The notes: generated from the sequence alone by a model not told the origin. A DNA stretch of 64,000 nucleotides from Amphibacillus sp052055485 (GCF_052055485.1 NZ_CP197171.1:3720001-3784000), one strand, 5' to 3'; shown: positions 45,835 through 56,098, counted from the first letter of the stretch. Program-made: numbers and translations.

Positions 45835-47169
45835 TTGTCTACTTGTAATGATATAAGATTTCTGATCGATGTTCAAGATGAAAATATAACTTTTTCACCT
45901 GGTTGTGTGACACTCGGTGAATACAACGGGAAGCCGTGTAAATTTATTAGTGGTGAATTGACTTATGACCCAACCCATTGTGAAAAGTGTGGGATCAAGA
46001 ATGAAAACTACGTCGTGATTAGAAATGGGAAACAAACATCTAGGATTACCTTGCCAATGGCGGGTACCTCATTAACCTTTCTTAAACTAAAGAAACAGCG
46101 TTTTTTCTGTAAAGCGTGTCGGAGTAGTTTTACGGCTAAAACCTCAATTGTTGAAACAAGCTGTCATATTTCAAATCAATCAAAGGCGATGATTATTTTG
46201 AAAAGCGGTGAAGCACAGTCTATAAAATCACTTTCTAGAGATTGTTCTGTATCTTGGCACACTGCTCAACGAGAGATTGATAAAACAGTACAATCCATCA
46301 AGCACCATCACCAGGCATTACCCGAAAATTTATCATTTGATGAATTTAAATAGGCAAAAGGATTGATGGCCTTTGAATATATTAATACTGAAACAGGTGA
46401 TATTTTAGACATTTTAGAAGCGCGTACAAGCCGTGTGATAAAAAATCATTTTATCGCCAACTATAGCCTTAATGACCGTCGACATGTCAAAACAATCACC
46501 ATTGATATGAACGCTAGCTATGTTCATGTCATTCAAGAGATTTCCCCTCGGGCTGAGATTATCATTGACCGTTTTCACTTAGTTCAATTGATTAATCGAT
46601 CAATGAATAAAACACGTGTGAAAATCATGAATCGATTCAAGACATCAAATCGTGAGGACATGAAAAAATACCGTTGGCTAAAGCGATACTGGAAGCTCAT
46701 ATTAAAAAGTGAAAGGAAACGATCTTCTACAAATGACAAATATTATTCTTTGTTTGGGCAACGGCTAGAGAAAAGTATTGTTGAAGAAATGTTAAGCTAT
46801 GATCCTGAGTTAAAAGCAAATGATGAACTTTATCAACGTTTATTAAAGGCGATTGACATGAACCTTTTTAAAGGATTAGAAAGTGTATTAAAAGAGCGAA
46901 GCTCTTCTCTTATCTCTAGTCACATGAGAACAAGCTTAAAGACGTTAAGAAAGCATCTCCCTTATATCAAGAATAGTTTTACGTATCCATATAATAATGG
47001 TCGAATGGAAGGAATAAACAACAAGATTAAGGTACTAAGTAAAGTAGCGTATGGCTATCGGAACTTTTATAATTATAAAAAACGCATTATGATCCATTTC
47101 AAATTCAAAGCAATCGAAACAAAGTCATTAAATAATAAACAAAAAGAATCACGAATCAAAGCAACCTAA
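45835..47169 (+). pseudogene. ISL3 transposase with in-frame amber stop
   Basis: The first 172 codons carry the ISL3 N-terminal zinc-type cysteines (HCEKCGIKN, FFCKACRSSF) and a helix-turn-helix-like SIKSLSRDCSVSWHTAQREI. They end LSFDEFK then TAG at 46351. The same frame continues AKGLMAFEY and through the DDE domain (TIDMNASYVHVI, EIIIDRFHLVQ, NNGRMEGINNKIK) to 47169. No base is lost, so one substitution separates two halves of one protein. Readthrough is possible but unsupported. Start is TTG after AGGAGGG. Confidence 0.88.
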
Positions 47170-47307
47170 CGGCTACTTTGATTCGTGATAAACAACTAAA
47201 TATATGTTGGCTAAAATTCCTCACCAACGTTACTTGACGTAGAACCCTTTTTGATTTGCTGTCGTTTTTGATGGGTATAGAAAATAGGTGGGTATCACTA
47301 GCATTGC

Positions 47308-47478
47308 ATAAAGCGAAACTTCAATTAGTGGGGGTTAGGCCTACATGATGTGGAGCATACAGAACTTTTCGACGTGATAAATAACCGCAACACACGACGT
47401 GGTGATTATAGATTATAGCCTCTGTGACCACCGTCGTGTTTGTTGTTAGGAGTTTTACAGACGGTTATCTGTGTTAAA
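47308..47478 (+). repeat. Mosaic intergenic repeat, short copy D
   Basis: A 171-base copy. The left block AAAGCGAAACTTCAATTAGT and right block GGAGTTTTACAGACGGTTATC are present, but the hairpin module is missing. The interior has a short inverted repeat, CACGACG with CGTCGTG. Its right end is three bases from the stop of the leftward ATPase gene. Confidence 0.8.
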
Positions 47479-47480
47479 AT

Positions 47481-48245
47481 TTAATGAGAGTCAAAGTACA
47501 CACAAAAACGACAATTATTCTGCATATGAACGGGAATATGCATATCATAGATTTCATTTAATGCCTCTGAATTAATAATTTCATGTGTTGGACCTTGTTT
47601 TACAAGACGTCCATCTTTTAAAGCAACGATTTGATCCGAATAAACTGAAGCGAAGTTGATATCGTGCAGTACGATGATAACAGTTTTACCTAGTTCATTA
47701 ACAAGCTTACGTAATATTTTCATAATCTGCACAGAATGCTTCATATCCAAATTATTCAATGGTTCATCCAGTAAAATATATTCTGTATCTTGGGCAATAA
47801 CCATAGCAATAAATGCACGTTGCTTTTGACCACCAGACAGCTCATCTAAGAATTTATGCTGGATATCTGTTAAGTTCAAATATTCAATGGCTTGATTAAT
47901 GATTCGATTATCTTCTTCATTTAGGCGACCTTTTGAGTACGGATAACGGCCAAACGATACCAGTTGTCGAATCGTTAATTTCACATTTAAAAAATTCGCT
48001 TGTCTTAATATGGCAATACGCTTAGCAAATTCAGTCGATTTCATTTTCTTTATATTATTTTTATCAAGTAAAACTTCGCCTGTATCTGCATCGAGTAATC
48101 GACTTACCATGGAAAGTAATGTTGATTTCCCTGCACCATTTGGTCCAATAAACGATGTGATTTTATTAGGTTTAATTTGAACCGATATATCTTTTACAAT
48201 AGATTTATTTCCGTAACTCTTTGTTAGTTCTTTAATTTCAATCAT
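47481..48245 (-). CDS. Siderophore ABC transporter ATPase (YclP-like)
   Basis: A 254-residue ATPase. Walker A is GPNGAGKST (about residues 34-42), signature ELSGGQKQRAFIAMVIA and Walker B YILLDEPLNNLD. The C-terminal DMHIPVHMQNNCRFCVYF resembles YclP, matching the YclQ/N/O-like genes 2.4 kb away on the opposite strand. In B. subtilis these four form one operon. It has its own Fur-box promoter. Confidence 0.87.
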   Translation of the reverse strand: MIEIKELTKSYGNKSIVKDISVQIKPNKITSFIGPNGAGKSTLLSMVSRLLDADTGEVLLDKNNIKKMKSTEFAKRIAILRQANFLNVKLTIRQLVSFGRYPYSKGRLNEEDNRIINQAIEYLNLTDIQHKFLDELSGGQKQRAFIAMVIAQDTEYILLDEPLNNLDMKHSVQIMKILRKLVNELGKTVIIVLHDINFASVYSDQIVALKDGRLVKQGPTHEIINSEALNEIYDMHIPVHMQNNCRFCVYFDSH

Positions 48246-48411
48246 TTCTCTAACCGCCTTTCTTTAAAACATTAAATACATAAAATAAGAATAGTCCGCA
48301 AGCACTATCATGGAGTTCCCTAAAACTAGCATCTAATAAAAAGTGGTTTTATTCATGTTCTACTATAAAAGCTACTAATAATCATTAGCTACTATCAAAT
48401 TTAAATAGGAA

Positions 48412-48469
48412 TGATATTCATTATCAATTACCGATAAAATTAGTATAGCAGATTTATATGGATAGTCAA
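48412..48469 (-). promoter_or_regulatory. Promoter with Fur box upstream of the siderophore ATPase
   Basis: On the minus strand, TTGACT (48469-48464), 16 bases, then TATACT (48447-48442). TGATATTCATTATCA on the plus strand (48412-48426) fits the Fur box TGATAATNATTATCA with one difference and lies just downstream of the -10. This gives iron control independent of the rightward genes. Confidence 0.85.
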
Positions 48470-48828
48470 TGCAAATATCCAAGATGGTCGTGACAAGTTT
48501 TCAATTATTTATTCTTTTTAACTTCCATCGCACACTAAAATCAGGATGGAAACCTTGTTCGTATATATTAAACGAATGATTCGTCAGCCAAGTTGACTTT
48601 ATTTGCTGGTTTCGACGCCTTCACAAATGGTTTTGATGAGATAAATAGTACCGATGAAAGACACGTAGCATTTGCATGGTTAGAATAAAATATCTTTCTT
48701 ATTTTGTGGCTCAATTCCATCATACTCACGGAGCAAGTAAAGCTTCTTCAACGATATATTGCACAAAGAAAAGTGTTTCATATTTTATAAGAAGCAAGAC
48801 ATATCACTTCTGTTCAACAAAAAAACAA
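48470..48828. other. Stretch without a supported gene
   Basis: About 360 bases between the siderophore ATPase promoter and the addA terminator. A leftward open stretch near 48680-48760 looks like scrap; I cannot identify it. Confidence 0.35.
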
Positions 48829-48865
48829 CCTTATAAAATCAAATGTTATACTTGATTTTATAAGG
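48829..48865. terminator. Bidirectional terminator after addA
   Basis: A perfect 14-base-pair stem CCTTATAAAATCAA with its inverse and a nine-base loop, 43 bases after the addA stop. A-rich and T-rich sequences flank it. Confidence 0.85.
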
Positions 48866-48907
48866 CTTTCGTTTATTTTTATCAGACTTTATCTCATTCT
48901 GCTTTTT

Positions 48908-51900
48908 CTACAGATTAATCAACAAGGACTGATCAAAGAAGTACAAATAGGTTTGATAGATCTTCACCTGTAAAATTGTTTCTATCGCTTCTTTATACAA
49001 TTTAATCTGTATCTGATAACGTTTTTTCAGACGGTTTATTTCCTGTTCATCTACCACCTTAGCAACTTGATCAGTTTTATAATCAACAATTACCCAGCCT
49101 TCATCTGTTTCAACAAGCAAATCAATAATCCCCTGTAAAAATAGCTGCTCTTCTTGCTCATTCTGCCAATTTTGATAAACTTGGCTTGCTGGAATCATCA
49201 CACTAAAAGGAACCTCACGCTCGATTTTTTTAGCCACACTAATAACTTGGAAAGCTTCACTATTGAAAAATTGTTTGATGCCATGAATGTCAATCACATC
49301 TGCTTGTTGTTGGGTAAGAATTTCCTGAACGACTAATTGCTGAACATACTCAGTTAATCGATTCATATCCCATTGCTGATCAAATGGAATATGTTGCATA
49401 ACCGTATGCATCGCTGTCCCAATCTCAGCTCTACTTAACCGTTTTTCCTGCTGCATAAAGGCCGGACGTTCAGTGATCTGTGGTTGAAACGGTCGAATCA
49501 TATCTGTTGCTGCATTTTCATCAACTTGTTCTTGTTGTCGTTTGATTTCTGTGACAGATTGTTTAGCTCGGTGATTCGTTGCCTGTACATATTGATATTG
49601 AAAAGATAAACGGTCATGAACAAGTTGATCTTGAATTGGATCAAGTGCCTCAATCTCTTCCCCATTCACTATTTTACTCTTTAGATCAACCCATTCTTGT
49701 TGTTCCTCTAAAACAAATTGATAGTCTTGAGCATGTTCTAAGGTAATTTTCCACTGAGATGGGTCATTAAAAATCTGTTCAGGGATCTTAACTTCTTGTT
49801 GATCACCTCTCAATGCCTCACCTTGGCGATGACGAACCAAGCTAGTTCCTACCCAGTCCATGTATGTGGCCATCTCTAAACGCATCGCACTTGGGAGAAT
49901 CCAGTCTGAATGGTCAGCCGCCTCTAACCATTTTGCTTGTTTTTTCGCAAAAGAATTGACTGTTCCGACCATAACAAGCTTTTCCTTCGCACGTGTTAAG
50001 GCAACATAGAGGACGCGCATCTCTTCAGCCCAAAGCTCGCGTTTCATATATTGTTTGATGCCATAATAAAGAAGTGTGGGATACATAATCCGTTTCTCTG
50101 GATCAATAAACCGACTGCCAAAACCATAATCCTTGTGTAAGAGATAACGTTGGCGTAAATCCTGTTGATTAAAAACCTTATCCATTGCACCCAAAATAAC
50201 AATTGGGTATTCAAGTCCCTTACTCTTATGAATCGTTGTGATCCGAACAACATCCTCCTGTTCTCCAAGAGCTCTAGCTGCCCCAAGGTCCTCGCCACGA
50301 TCCTCCATCCGTTCAATCATTCGTAGAAATCGAAATAGACCACGGAAGGAAGTTTGTTCATAGCCTCTTGCCCGATCATATAGAGCACGTAAATTCGCCT
50401 GTCGTTGACGACCACCAGGCATTCCAGCTACAAAATCATAATAGCCAGTTTCACGGTAAATTTGCCAAATCAAATCTGATAAACTTCCCTGCCTTGCTAA
50501 AGAACGCCAGTTGGCTAATTGATCTAAGAAGCGGCTTAATTTAGCTTTCAAACTTTTATCGGCAACTGTGGGTAAAAATGCTTGCAATGCTTCATAATAA
50601 CTTACTCTTTGGTTCACTAATCGAATTTGAGCAAGTTCTTCTTCATTAATCCCAACGATAGGTGATTTCAACACACTTGCTAAAGGGATATCTTGCTTTG
50701 CATTATCAATAATTCTCAGTAAATTTAACATCACTTTAATTTCAATTGCTTCTAAATAGCCTGTCGTTAACTCTGCATAGACAGGAATCCCTTGTTTTTT
50801 CAATTCTTCCATAATGGTTGATGCCCAAGTCATCGAACGTAATAAAATAACAATATCTCGATATTCAGCTGGACGACTTATCCCAGTGTCTTTATCAAAA
50901 ATGAGCCTTGGTTCTGAATCACCTACACCTATCCAACTTTTGATTCGCTTAGCATAAGCACGAGCTTCAATTTCTGCTTTTGCCAAATCGAGTGTTGTTT
51001 CTTCCTCACCATCTTCAGTCTCCGTCATTTCCTGTTCTGATCGATCAATAATAACAAGTTCTGTTTCAAGATCAGACTGACTAGCCTCTTCATAACTTAG
51101 ATTTCCGTATATTAATTCAGCATCCTGATCATAACTGATTTCCCCAACTTCTTCATCCAGTACTTGTCTGAAAATATAATTGACTGCTGTTAAAACTTGC
51201 TCTCTACTTCTAAAATTTTTAGCTAAATCGATTCGCCTTCCTGTATGGTCCTCTTCTGAAAAGCGTTTATATTTATCAATAAATAAAGACGGTTCAGCAT
51301 GGCGGAAACGATAAATACTTTGCTTAACATCCCCCACCATAAATAGGTTTCCAGGTGCTTCTCTTGAAACCAATTTAATGATTGTTTCCTGCACCATATT
51401 GGTATCTTGATATTCATCAATTAAAACTTCTTCATACTTATGACGCAAGTCCTCCGCGACACTTGAAGGTTGCAAACTATTGGAATCACTGGACGGATCA
51501 CATAGAATAGTGAGCGCATGGTGTTCCAAATCAGAAAAATCAACTAACCCTTTTTCTTTTTTTAACGCTTGATAGCGTGAGGTAAAATCCTTAACTAAAA
51601 TGACGAGTTGTTTAACTGTTGGATATAAGGCATAAATATCATGAAAATGAGCGGCTAAATCTCGGGCAAACAATTGTTTAGCTAGATCATTCAGCCGTTT
51701 TTTACTCCGGTCGCGAAGTAATTTCACCCGATCCTTTTTATTTGGATCACAGTCCACTTTTTTTCTCGACAGTGCTTTGAAGGATAGATTTTGAAACGCA
51801 CCTTGTAGATCATCCCAACCTAGCGCTAAATTAGCCTTTAGTTCTCGAACTAACATAAGGTCTGAATCAAGCGCCTCAGCATAATGATAAGGTCCATCAC

Positions 51901-52627
51901 TTGCTCGAGTCATTTCCAGTGCTTGCTCTAAGTCAATGACTGATTGTTCTAATTGATCGCTGACCTCTTGCTTTAAGATATTTAGCCAAGCTAATTCTTT
52001 TTCATCAATTGAATCAACCAAATGATATTGGTTAGTAATTTGATCAAGCCATTGATCCGACCATGGATTTTGCATCGCAAAATCGTATAACCTTAAAATC
52101 AGTAATTCAACATCCTGATCACTTCGATCGCTCGAAAACCGATCAATAACATCAAAAAAGGCATCTTGTTTTTCAAATGACTCACCATACCAGTCTTCGA
52201 ATAAATCCTCGATGACTTCTTGTCGTAAAAGATCTGCCTCGATATCATCAGCAATTCGAAAACCAGGATCAATATCAATTAAATAACTATAGCGTTTAAC
52301 GAGATCTAAGCAAAAGGAGTGTAAGGTCGAAATCGAAGCCTGCTGTAATAGCGTTAATTGCTGCTTCAAGTGTTTTGATACAGGCTTAGCTTCTAAGGCT
52401 TGTTCAAGTGCTGCCGATACCCGATTGCGCATTTCCTGTGCTGCTGCATTAGTAAATGTAACGACTAATAGTTGATCAATATTAATCGGGTGATCCTCGC
52501 TAATCACTTTTTGAATAATCCGTTCTACAAGGACAGCGGTTTTTCCAGAACCAGCTGCCGCAGCAACTAAAGTATCTTGTCCAGCTGTATAAATGGCTTG
52601 TGTCTGTGCTTCTGTCCATTTTGGCAT
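48908..52627 (-). CDS. addA: ATP-dependent helicase/nuclease subunit A
   Basis: A 1239-residue UvrD-like helicase with a C-terminal RecB nuclease. Walker A is AAAGSGKTAVL (near residue 18). Helicase motifs include VTFTNAAAQEMR, LIDEYQDTN, GDVKQSIYRFR, TIHKSKGLEYPIVIL and VALTRAKEKL. The nuclease core is RAEIGTAMHTVMQ plus IVDYKTDQV near residue 1190. With AddB it resects double-strand breaks to Chi-regulated 3' ends. It follows addB by three bases; the addB end supplies AGGAGG. Confidence 0.96.
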   Translation of the reverse strand: MPKWTEAQTQAIYTAGQDTLVAAAAGSGKTAVLVERIIQKVISEDHPINIDQLLVVTFTNAAAQEMRNRVSAALEQALEAKPVSKHLKQQLTLLQQASISTLHSFCLDLVKRYSYLIDIDPGFRIADDIEADLLRQEVIEDLFEDWYGESFEKQDAFFDVIDRFSSDRSDQDVELLILRLYDFAMQNPWSDQWLDQITNQYHLVDSIDEKELAWLNILKQEVSDQLEQSVIDLEQALEMTRASDGPYHYAEALDSDLMLVRELKANLALGWDDLQGAFQNLSFKALSRKKVDCDPNKKDRVKLLRDRSKKRLNDLAKQLFARDLAAHFHDIYALYPTVKQLVILVKDFTSRYQALKKEKGLVDFSDLEHHALTILCDPSSDSNSLQPSSVAEDLRHKYEEVLIDEYQDTNMVQETIIKLVSREAPGNLFMVGDVKQSIYRFRHAEPSLFIDKYKRFSEEDHTGRRIDLAKNFRSREQVLTAVNYIFRQVLDEEVGEISYDQDAELIYGNLSYEEASQSDLETELVIIDRSEQEMTETEDGEEETTLDLAKAEIEARAYAKRIKSWIGVGDSEPRLIFDKDTGISRPAEYRDIVILLRSMTWASTIMEELKKQGIPVYAELTTGYLEAIEIKVMLNLLRIIDNAKQDIPLASVLKSPIVGINEEELAQIRLVNQRVSYYEALQAFLPTVADKSLKAKLSRFLDQLANWRSLARQGSLSDLIWQIYRETGYYDFVAGMPGGRQRQANLRALYDRARGYEQTSFRGLFRFLRMIERMEDRGEDLGAARALGEQEDVVRITTIHKSKGLEYPIVILGAMDKVFNQQDLRQRYLLHKDYGFGSRFIDPEKRIMYPTLLYYGIKQYMKRELWAEEMRVLYVALTRAKEKLVMVGTVNSFAKKQAKWLEAADHSDWILPSAMRLEMATYMDWVGTSLVRHRQGEALRGDQQEVKIPEQIFNDPSQWKITLEHAQDYQFVLEEQQEWVDLKSKIVNGEEIEALDPIQDQLVHDRLSFQYQYVQATNHRAKQSVTEIKRQQEQVDENAATDMIRPFQPQITERPAFMQQEKRLSRAEIGTAMHTVMQHIPFDQQWDMNRLTEYVQQLVVQEILTQQQADVIDIHGIKQFFNSEAFQVISVAKKIEREVPFSVMIPASQVYQNWQNEQEEQLFLQGIIDLLVETDEGWVIVDYKTDQVAKVVDEQEINRLKKRYQIQIKLYKEAIETILQVKIYQTYLYFFDQSLLINL

Positions 52628-52630
52628 GAT

Positions 52631-55600
52631 CTAGTTCCTCCTTTCCCGCATTTTATCAAGAATCATATCATCTTTCAGCACTGGCAGTTTTCGATAATGG
52701 TGGCTAGGCAAGCTTGGATCAAATTGACAGACCGATTTAAATGGACAGAATCGACAAGCTGTTTGATCCGCTTGTTGATAAGGGTTTAATTCTACTTCTC
52801 CATTTGTAATTGCTAGTCCAGCACTAGCAATCATTTGCCGAACATGATCTTGTAACATTTGAAATGTTTCTTTACTGGCAACTTGTGAGCCACTTCTAAA
52901 CGAACCATCTTTTTTAAAACCAGCTGGGATAACTGGACTCATACCGGACGCCAAATCAGTATCCATCATTTGTACAATTTGTTCTTGATCAATCAGCAAG
53001 CCTTGCATCTTATATTTTTTAAATAATTTATCTTCAATGGCTGACTGGCTCAATGCTTCTTGCTCACTTAAGATTGGATCATGAACATGAAAGTAGAGCA
53101 TCCCCGCAGGTGCAGCTTGTAAACCAAGCCAGCGTTCTGAATTTGTCAAAATAACATCAAGATACGCAAGCATTTGCAGAGCTAATCCATAATAAACCTC
53201 AACCAAATTCAATCCTTTGGCACTTGATTTATAATCAATGATTCGTAAATATAATTGTTCATCAATTCGAGCTTGATCAACTCGATCAATCCGTCCTCGC
53301 AAGATAAGCTCAACATCATTCGGTAACATCATCCGCACAGGATCAAGTGATTGTTGGCCTAACCCAAAGCCAACCTCTAAACCTACAGGAGCAAAGTCAC
53401 TTTTCCGAGCTTGTTCACTTAACACATAAGTTGCACGTGCCACAATTTGTTCCAGCTTTGTCTGCATATATTGATAACGATTTGAACTATGCAGGATTTG
53501 ATGTTGTAAAATCGGAGCTAACTTTTTTATCGCTCTCATGGCATATTCATTGGCTTGATCTTGATTTAAATCACTGAATGTACGCCCATCTTGCCCGATC
53601 CACTCCGTAATCGTTTTTAAGGCTTCATGAAATAGTTGACCAATGTCAGGCGCATCTAATTTATATGTTGGGCGATCTGTCAGTTTAAGCGTATACTGAG
53701 CAAAATGTTGGTAGGAACAACGGTGATACATTTCCATGCGAGATACACTTGCCTGAATTTCCTTTTGATAGATTGCTTCCGTTGTCTCCTGATTTAAATG
53801 AACGGGTTTATTTTGATAAAATAAACTTTGTAAAACATCCTGAATCATTGGGTCTTGATCCTTTTTAGCTAAAAACCAATTTAAGGCACTCCACCAGATC
53901 GAATCGATCGGATAAGACCGTTGATATTTAGCAAGTTGTGACGTAAGTGCTGATAAGGTTTTCTTCGGTGTTGTCACAAAACGATCAGCCTCGATCATTT
54001 CCTCTGGATCTTGCAACAAGATCGGCTCCGCTAAATGGGGAAATAGATTAGTTATTCGTTTGATGAGTGAAGCAGGCATTTTTGCTTTGCCTTCCGTATC
54101 GCTTAAAGGATAACTGATCCACATTCGGTCAGTAGCCAACATGACAGCTAAATAAATATAAAACCAATCATCAATCAACTGTTGTGTTTCACTATCAGCT
54201 AAGATAATTCCTTTCTCTTTTAAATGGTAACGCTCGTCCTCTGATAAAATTGTATCTACCTGTGGTTTAGCCGGCCAAGTGCCTTCGTTCACACCAAGTA
54301 ATAAAGCTACTTTTACTCGCATGATTCGAGAACGGTCAATTGAGCCAACGACAACATGGTCAAGAGTTGGCGGGACATGACTATATGTTAATGTATCCAA
54401 ACCAGCCTCTAGGGTTTGATAAAAGATTTCATTTGATAAAGTTTCTTCCCCAATCATTTCGACCATTTCATCTAGTAAATGAATCACTGCTTGCCAAACT
54501 TGTTCTTGTTCACGGGCTTGCTCGATTTTCCCCTCTTGATCTAACTGAGCTTGCCAATTCTCTAGTTCCTGACTTACACCTAGCTGTTCTAACCACTGAT
54601 AGAGTACTGCTGCTTTCTCACGAACGGTATTTGCTTCACGAAAATCCTGATCAAAAGAGCTCATCATTATAACCACTTGATGACGATAAGCGTTTATCTT
54701 CTCTTCCATCAATTTTTCATAATCGGTTTGAGCTGCCTGGTCAAAACCTCTAAAGCGTTGGAATACCCAAGGTTCTTTACTGAGCCATTGTCCCCGTCCT
54801 CGAATACCATACTCAAGTGCATAATTTTCTATTGTATCAATGGCTTCTTGATCAAGGGGAAATTCCTTTTCTGTTGCAGGAATAAGCCCTGTTTTCAACA
54901 TTCGAAAAACAGCATCGTACCGCCAATTTGTTAAAATAACATCTAAACCAGAGCGAATTAATTCGATTAATGGATGATGGATCATTGCTTTCTTTTCGTC
55001 AATAAAGACAGGAATCTGGTAATCAGCAAAAATTGTTTTAATTAAATCATGGTAAAGATCACTATCCCGCATTAAAATAGTAATATCTTTATAACGATAC
55101 CCTTGATCGCGAACGAGTTTTAATATTTCTTGCGCAGCTCCTTCCACTTCTGCACGTGGATGAACAGCATAAGCAAGCTGTATTGGTGCTCCTTGCTCAT
55201 AAACTGGGGAGGGACGCTTATCAAAATAACGCTCTAAATGAATGATATGTGGCGCTAAATCTTTTGCTGGTTCTATCCGTTCTACTTGAATCGCCTTTTT
55301 CCGTTCGGTTGCAAGAGCTTGTATCTGTACAAAGGTTTCCTTAGTCTGGCTAAAGATATCAAATGGAATCTGTTCATCAAGTTCTGAAGGTTCTAAAGTG
55401 AGTGTCACAGTCATTTTTTCAACATGATTCATCATTTGCCCAATAACAGCTTGCTCTTGGGGAGTAAAACGATGAAAGCCATCTACATAAACAATTGCAT
55501 CTTTTAAATATGCGGATTGCGGTATTTTTTCAGCCAATAAACCTAGTCGGTCTTCTCCATCTATGTATTGATTAGCAAGGAGTTCGGTTAAAGATTGATA

Positions 55601-56098
55601 GAGATAGTGAAGATCAGCTAGCTTTTTGTTAAGAGCATCTGAGCGTTTCGACTCTTCAGTACTTGTTAATTGATCTGCTAACATCTCTGGTGTAATCCGA
55701 TAACGCTTGAACTCAGTAATCATCGCATCTAATTGCTCTATAAAACCTTTTTTCTCAACTGACTTCTGAAAAATATGCCATTCTGTTTTTTTCTGTTCAA
55801 TGATCTTCCTTAACATCATTTGAATGCCTGTCGAGCTAATAAAAGCTTTCGTTGCTCCGCCACATTCTTGAAGAATTCGAAAAGCAAGTCGCGAAAAGCT
55901 TAGGACTTGAGCTCGTACAGTGCCTTTTATTTGTTTATCTGCTAACAATTGATATTCCTGTTGAAAAGTCATTTGCTCTGGAACAAGATAAATAATCGGT
56001 CGTCCATAAGCATTTCTAAGTAATTCTGTTCTTATTTCATCAATACAGCGGTCACTTTTTGAAACGGTAGCTGGGCCAACTAATATACGAATAGACAA
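52631..56098 (-). CDS. addB: ATP-dependent helicase/nuclease subunit B
   Basis: A 1155-residue AddB with a C-terminal nuclease: IGQLFHEAL, RIIDYKSSAKGLNLVEVYYG. Four cysteines for the [4Fe-4S] staple are present: one in EMYHRCSYQHF (near 795) and three in CRFCPFKSVC near the end. The N-terminal nucleotide loop is LVGPATVSKSD; the consensus second Gly and the flexible glycines of GxxxxGK(S/T) are missing. First gene of addB-addA. Confidence 0.95.
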   Translation of the reverse strand: MSIRILVGPATVSKSDRCIDEIRTELLRNAYGRPIIYLVPEQMTFQQEYQLLADKQIKGTVRAQVLSFSRLAFRILQECGGATKAFISSTGIQMMLRKIIEQKKTEWHIFQKSVEKKGFIEQLDAMITEFKRYRITPEMLADQLTSTEESKRSDALNKKLADLHYLYQSLTELLANQYIDGEDRLGLLAEKIPQSAYLKDAIVYVDGFHRFTPQEQAVIGQMMNHVEKMTVTLTLEPSELDEQIPFDIFSQTKETFVQIQALATERKKAIQVERIEPAKDLAPHIIHLERYFDKRPSPVYEQGAPIQLAYAVHPRAEVEGAAQEILKLVRDQGYRYKDITILMRDSDLYHDLIKTIFADYQIPVFIDEKKAMIHHPLIELIRSGLDVILTNWRYDAVFRMLKTGLIPATEKEFPLDQEAIDTIENYALEYGIRGRGQWLSKEPWVFQRFRGFDQAAQTDYEKLMEEKINAYRHQVVIMMSSFDQDFREANTVREKAAVLYQWLEQLGVSQELENWQAQLDQEGKIEQAREQEQVWQAVIHLLDEMVEMIGEETLSNEIFYQTLEAGLDTLTYSHVPPTLDHVVVGSIDRSRIMRVKVALLLGVNEGTWPAKPQVDTILSEDERYHLKEKGIILADSETQQLIDDWFYIYLAVMLATDRMWISYPLSDTEGKAKMPASLIKRITNLFPHLAEPILLQDPEEMIEADRFVTTPKKTLSALTSQLAKYQRSYPIDSIWWSALNWFLAKKDQDPMIQDVLQSLFYQNKPVHLNQETTEAIYQKEIQASVSRMEMYHRCSYQHFAQYTLKLTDRPTYKLDAPDIGQLFHEALKTITEWIGQDGRTFSDLNQDQANEYAMRAIKKLAPILQHQILHSSNRYQYMQTKLEQIVARATYVLSEQARKSDFAPVGLEVGFGLGQQSLDPVRMMLPNDVELILRGRIDRVDQARIDEQLYLRIIDYKSSAKGLNLVEVYYGLALQMLAYLDVILTNSERWLGLQAAPAGMLYFHVHDPILSEQEALSQSAIEDKLFKKYKMQGLLIDQEQIVQMMDTDLASGMSPVIPAGFKKDGSFRSGSQVASKETFQMLQDHVRQMIASAGLAITNGEVELNPYQQADQTACRFCPFKSVCQFDPSLPSHHYRKLPVLKDDMILDKMRERRN

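Larger units (their letters stand above)
45461..47246 (+). mobile_element. ISL3-family insertion sequence, 1786 bp, inactivated
   Basis: The left end is GGTTGTACAATATATAGCGT then TGGTGAG. The inverted right end is GGTTCTACGTCAAGTAACGT then TGGTGAG, sharing 17 of 27 positions including both outer blocks. CTTTTT directly repeats outside both ends (45455-45460, 47247-47252). The left 370 bases before the transposase hold a terminator-like stem (45472-45526) and a nested palindrome. The transposase has an in-frame stop. Confidence 0.85.
45443..47269. terminator. Terminator hairpin interrupted by the ISL3 element
   Basis: ACGACAGCAAATC (45443-45455) and GATTTGCTGTCGT (47253-47265, followed by TTTT) are perfect 13-base inverses separated only by CTTTTT-type loop sequence and the IS. 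Removing the IS and one TTTTT copy restores a 13-base-pair stem, five-T loop and T-tail between convergent transport genes. Confidence 0.8.

Noticed and set aside
46353..46363. Programmed frameshift between two transposase ORFs
   Set aside because: Both parts are in the same frame separated by a single TAG, so no frameshift is needed; ISL3 transposases are normally one ORF.
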